A DNA stretch of 35,818 nucleotides from Clostridia bacterium (GTDB lineage Bacteria > Bacillota_A > Clostridia > Christensenellales > Aristaeellaceae). The translations under genes were made by a program, and so were the position numbers. Below the pieces are notes generated by a model. The model was given only the letters and a program-made list of their open reading frames with translations. It was not told the DNA's origin and made no database searches. The stretch spans positions 1 through 35,818 of the forward strand of contig JAGBBE010000095.1 in assembly GCA_017938645.1 (NCBI GenBank), in the 5' to 3' direction. Shown piece by piece: positions 34,733 to 35,818 of the stretch (position 1 is its first letter; each line of letters opens with the position of its first letter).

Positions 34733-35311
34733 TTACAGCACCAGGATTCCCAGATGCTCCAGCAGGATCTTGAGGCCAATGAGCACAAGCACCGTTCCGC
34801 CAGCCAGCTGGGCCTTGGACTGGAACTTGTTGCCGAAGCGGTTGCCCACGATAACGCCTGCAAACGAGAGGCCGAAGGTAATCAGGCCGATTGCGCAGAC
34901 GCTGGGGACGATGCTGATCTGCAGGAAGGCGAACGTGATGCCCACTGCCAGCGCGTCAATGCTTGTGGCAACCGCCATGATGAAGATCTCTTTTACATCG
35001 AGCTTTTCCTCAATGGCGCATGCCTGGCCTTCGTTGTCCTCATGCAGCGCATCCCAGATCATCTTGCCGCCGATATAGCCCAGCAGCACAAAGGCGATCC
35101 AGTGGTCAATCGGCGTGATATACTGCTCAAACTGCTTGCCGAGGAACCAGCCGATCAGCGGCATAAGGCCCTGAAATCCGCCAAAAAACAGTGCGATAAT
35201 CCCCGCATGCCTGTAATTGATGCGCTTCATGCAAAGGCCCTTGCAAAGCGCCACAGCAAATGCGTCCATCGACAGGCTGACGGCAATCAAAATCAGCTGC
35301 ACCCAATCCAT
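34733..35311 (-). CDS. mntP: Manganese efflux pump MntP
   Basis: Exports Mn2+ to prevent overload. The 192 residues form six predicted membrane segments in two similar halves, with the conserved aspartates in SLSMDAFAVALCKG and ATSIDALAVGITFAF. GGAG precedes the ATG at 35311. The divergent neighbour is a DtxR/MntR regulator, which fits control by manganese. The promoter is at 35363-35392 on the minus strand; the leader of about 45 nt is too short for a yybP-ykoY riboswitch. Confidence 0.95.
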   Translation of the reverse strand: MDWVQLILIAVSLSMDAFAVALCKGLCMKRINYRHAGIIALFFGGFQGLMPLIGWFLGKQFEQYITPIDHWIAFVLLGYIGGKMIWDALHEDNEGQACAIEEKLDVKEIFIMAVATSIDALAVGITFAFLQISIVPSVCAIGLITFGLSFAGVIVGNRFGNKFQSKAQLAGGTVLVLIGLKILLEHLGILVL

Positions 35312-35362
35312 CGTTTATCACTCCATATTTCAGACGATCAGACATCGCCTTGCTGAACGTTT

Positions 35363-35392
35363 ATTTTATCCCACAGTTGTGTTGTATGTCAA
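35363..35392 (-). promoter_or_regulatory. Sigma-A promoter of mntP
   Basis: On the minus strand perfect TTGACA (35387-35392), 18 bp spacer, TAAAAT (35363-35368). Confidence 0.8.
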
Positions 35393-35394
35393 CA
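35380..35394. promoter_or_regulatory. Possible MntR-type operator
   Basis: A 15 bp inverted repeat, TGTTG-N5-CAACA, covering the -35 element of the mntP promoter and lying between mntP and the DtxR/MntR gene. It is not a close match to published MntR boxes, so this is inferred from its position. Confidence 0.35.
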
Positions 35395-35400
35395 GCAACG

Positions 35401-35429
35401 TAGACAGAATCAGAAAACTGTGATAGGAT
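35401..35429 (+). promoter_or_regulatory. Promoter of the DtxR/MntR regulator
   Basis: TAGACA at 35401-35406, 17 bp spacer, TAGGAT at 35424-35429 preceded by TGA (extended -10). Confidence 0.65.
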
Positions 35430-35452
35430 ATCCGATATAAGGAGGCTTTGCC

Positions 35453-35818
35453 ATGAATATCCACGAATCTGCTGAGGATTATCTGGAGACAATCCTCATT
35501 CTTTGCGAGGAGCACGGCTCCGCCCGCTCTGTAGACATTGCTGCTCATCTGGGCGTAACCAAGCCGTCTGTCAGCTTTGCCATGAAACGCCTGCGCGAAA
35601 ACGGCTATATTCACATGGGCGACGACAGCCGCATCACCCTTACGGAGAGCGGCGAAGCCATCGCCCGCCGCATTCTCGAACGTCACCGTCTGCTGACCGG
35701 TTTCCTGATGCGTTTGGGTATCAGCGAGGAGGTTGCCCGCGCGGATGCCTGCAAGATCGAGCATGATCTGAGCGACGAGACGTTCAATGCCATTCAGAGG
35801 CATGTTGAGAAGTACTCC
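35453..35818 (+). CDS. DtxR/MntR-family metal-dependent regulator, 3' end cut by window edge
   Basis: The frame is open for exactly 122 codons to the right edge with no stop. The N-terminal part is a winged helix of the DtxR/MntR family: ESAEDYLETILILCEE, RSVDIAAHLGVTKPSVSFAMKRLRENGYI, then DSRITLTESGEAIA and the start of the dimerisation helix RILERHRLLTGFLMRLG with EEVARADACKIEHDLSDETF; these ligand-region residues fit MntR. AAGGAGG at 35439-35445 precedes the ATG. It probably controls the divergent mntP. The C-terminal end and any SH3-like domain are outside the window. Confidence 0.9.
   Translation, partial: MNIHESAEDYLETILILCEEHGSARSVDIAAHLGVTKPSVSFAMKRLRENGYIHMGDDSRITLTESGEAIARRILERHRLLTGFLMRLGISEEVARADACKIEHDLSDETFNAIQRHVEKYS

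Noticed and set aside
35312..35452. A yybP-ykoY manganese riboswitch before mntP
   Set aside because: The leader from the predicted start is about 45 nt, too short, and no matching stems were seen.

Overview
The window reads as chromosomal DNA of an endospore-forming, Gram-positive Clostridia-type bacterium (Firmicutes/Bacillota). It has a SpoIIE phosphatase, a Spo0A-type regulator, a SpoVB-like flippase and a SpoVK-like AAA ATPase, together with HPr kinase, barnase/barstar and a CIRCE-controlled groESL operon. Base composition is fairly GC-rich (mid to high fifties by eye). Promoters look like sigma-A promoters with 16-18 bp spacers and Shine-Dalgarno sites are strong. The exact order cannot be fixed from the sequence. 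No rRNA, tRNA, insertion sequence, prophage or CRISPR array was seen. Genes are dense and no gap reaches 300 bp.

Layout: 1-1042 is mutY (minus, cut by the left edge). 1182-3387 is groES-groEL with promoter, CIRCE operator and a double hairpin end. 3389-5544 is a PHP phosphoesterase, then a secreted protein with two barnase domains and a barstar. 5552-7870 is spoIIE (minus). 8029-9755 is a membrane-anchored tandem FMN-binding protein and a Spo0A-like regulator whose receiver domain has lost its phosphorylation site. 9680-10834 (minus) is a DUF378 protein and a beta-propeller-like protein. 10981-13247 is a TSCPD protein, a DEAD-box helicase and a CofE-like protein. 13266-17120 is a run of metabolic genes: HAD phosphatase, DMT transporter, peptidase T and an SDR epimerase. 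17122-21872 is an operon of two unrecognised envelope proteins and an AAA ATPase. 21874-28289 (minus) is an ABM-GNAT fusion, asnS, and a tightly overlapped hprK, Cof-phosphatase, tadA, CapD/FlaA1-type dehydratase cluster. 28402-31980 is a SpoVB-like flippase, mazG and HU. 32012-33993 is a phosphodiesterase and an OPA-type MFS transporter. 34047-35818 is a lipoprotein, a zinc-ribbon protein, mntP and a divergent DtxR/MntR regulator cut by the right edge.

Most of the window is housekeeping. The parts least explained by known systems are: the double barnase, whose second domain has Ala in place of the catalytic His; the Spo0A relative with His in place of the phosphoacceptor Asp, lying downstream of a flavin protein with a Spo0A-box match before it; and the 17199-21833 operon, which pairs two unknown surface proteins (one with a 14-residue PNEE repeat, one with a motif otherwise known from sodium-pumping decarboxylases) with a SpoVK-like ATPase. 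Function beyond the named families is inference.
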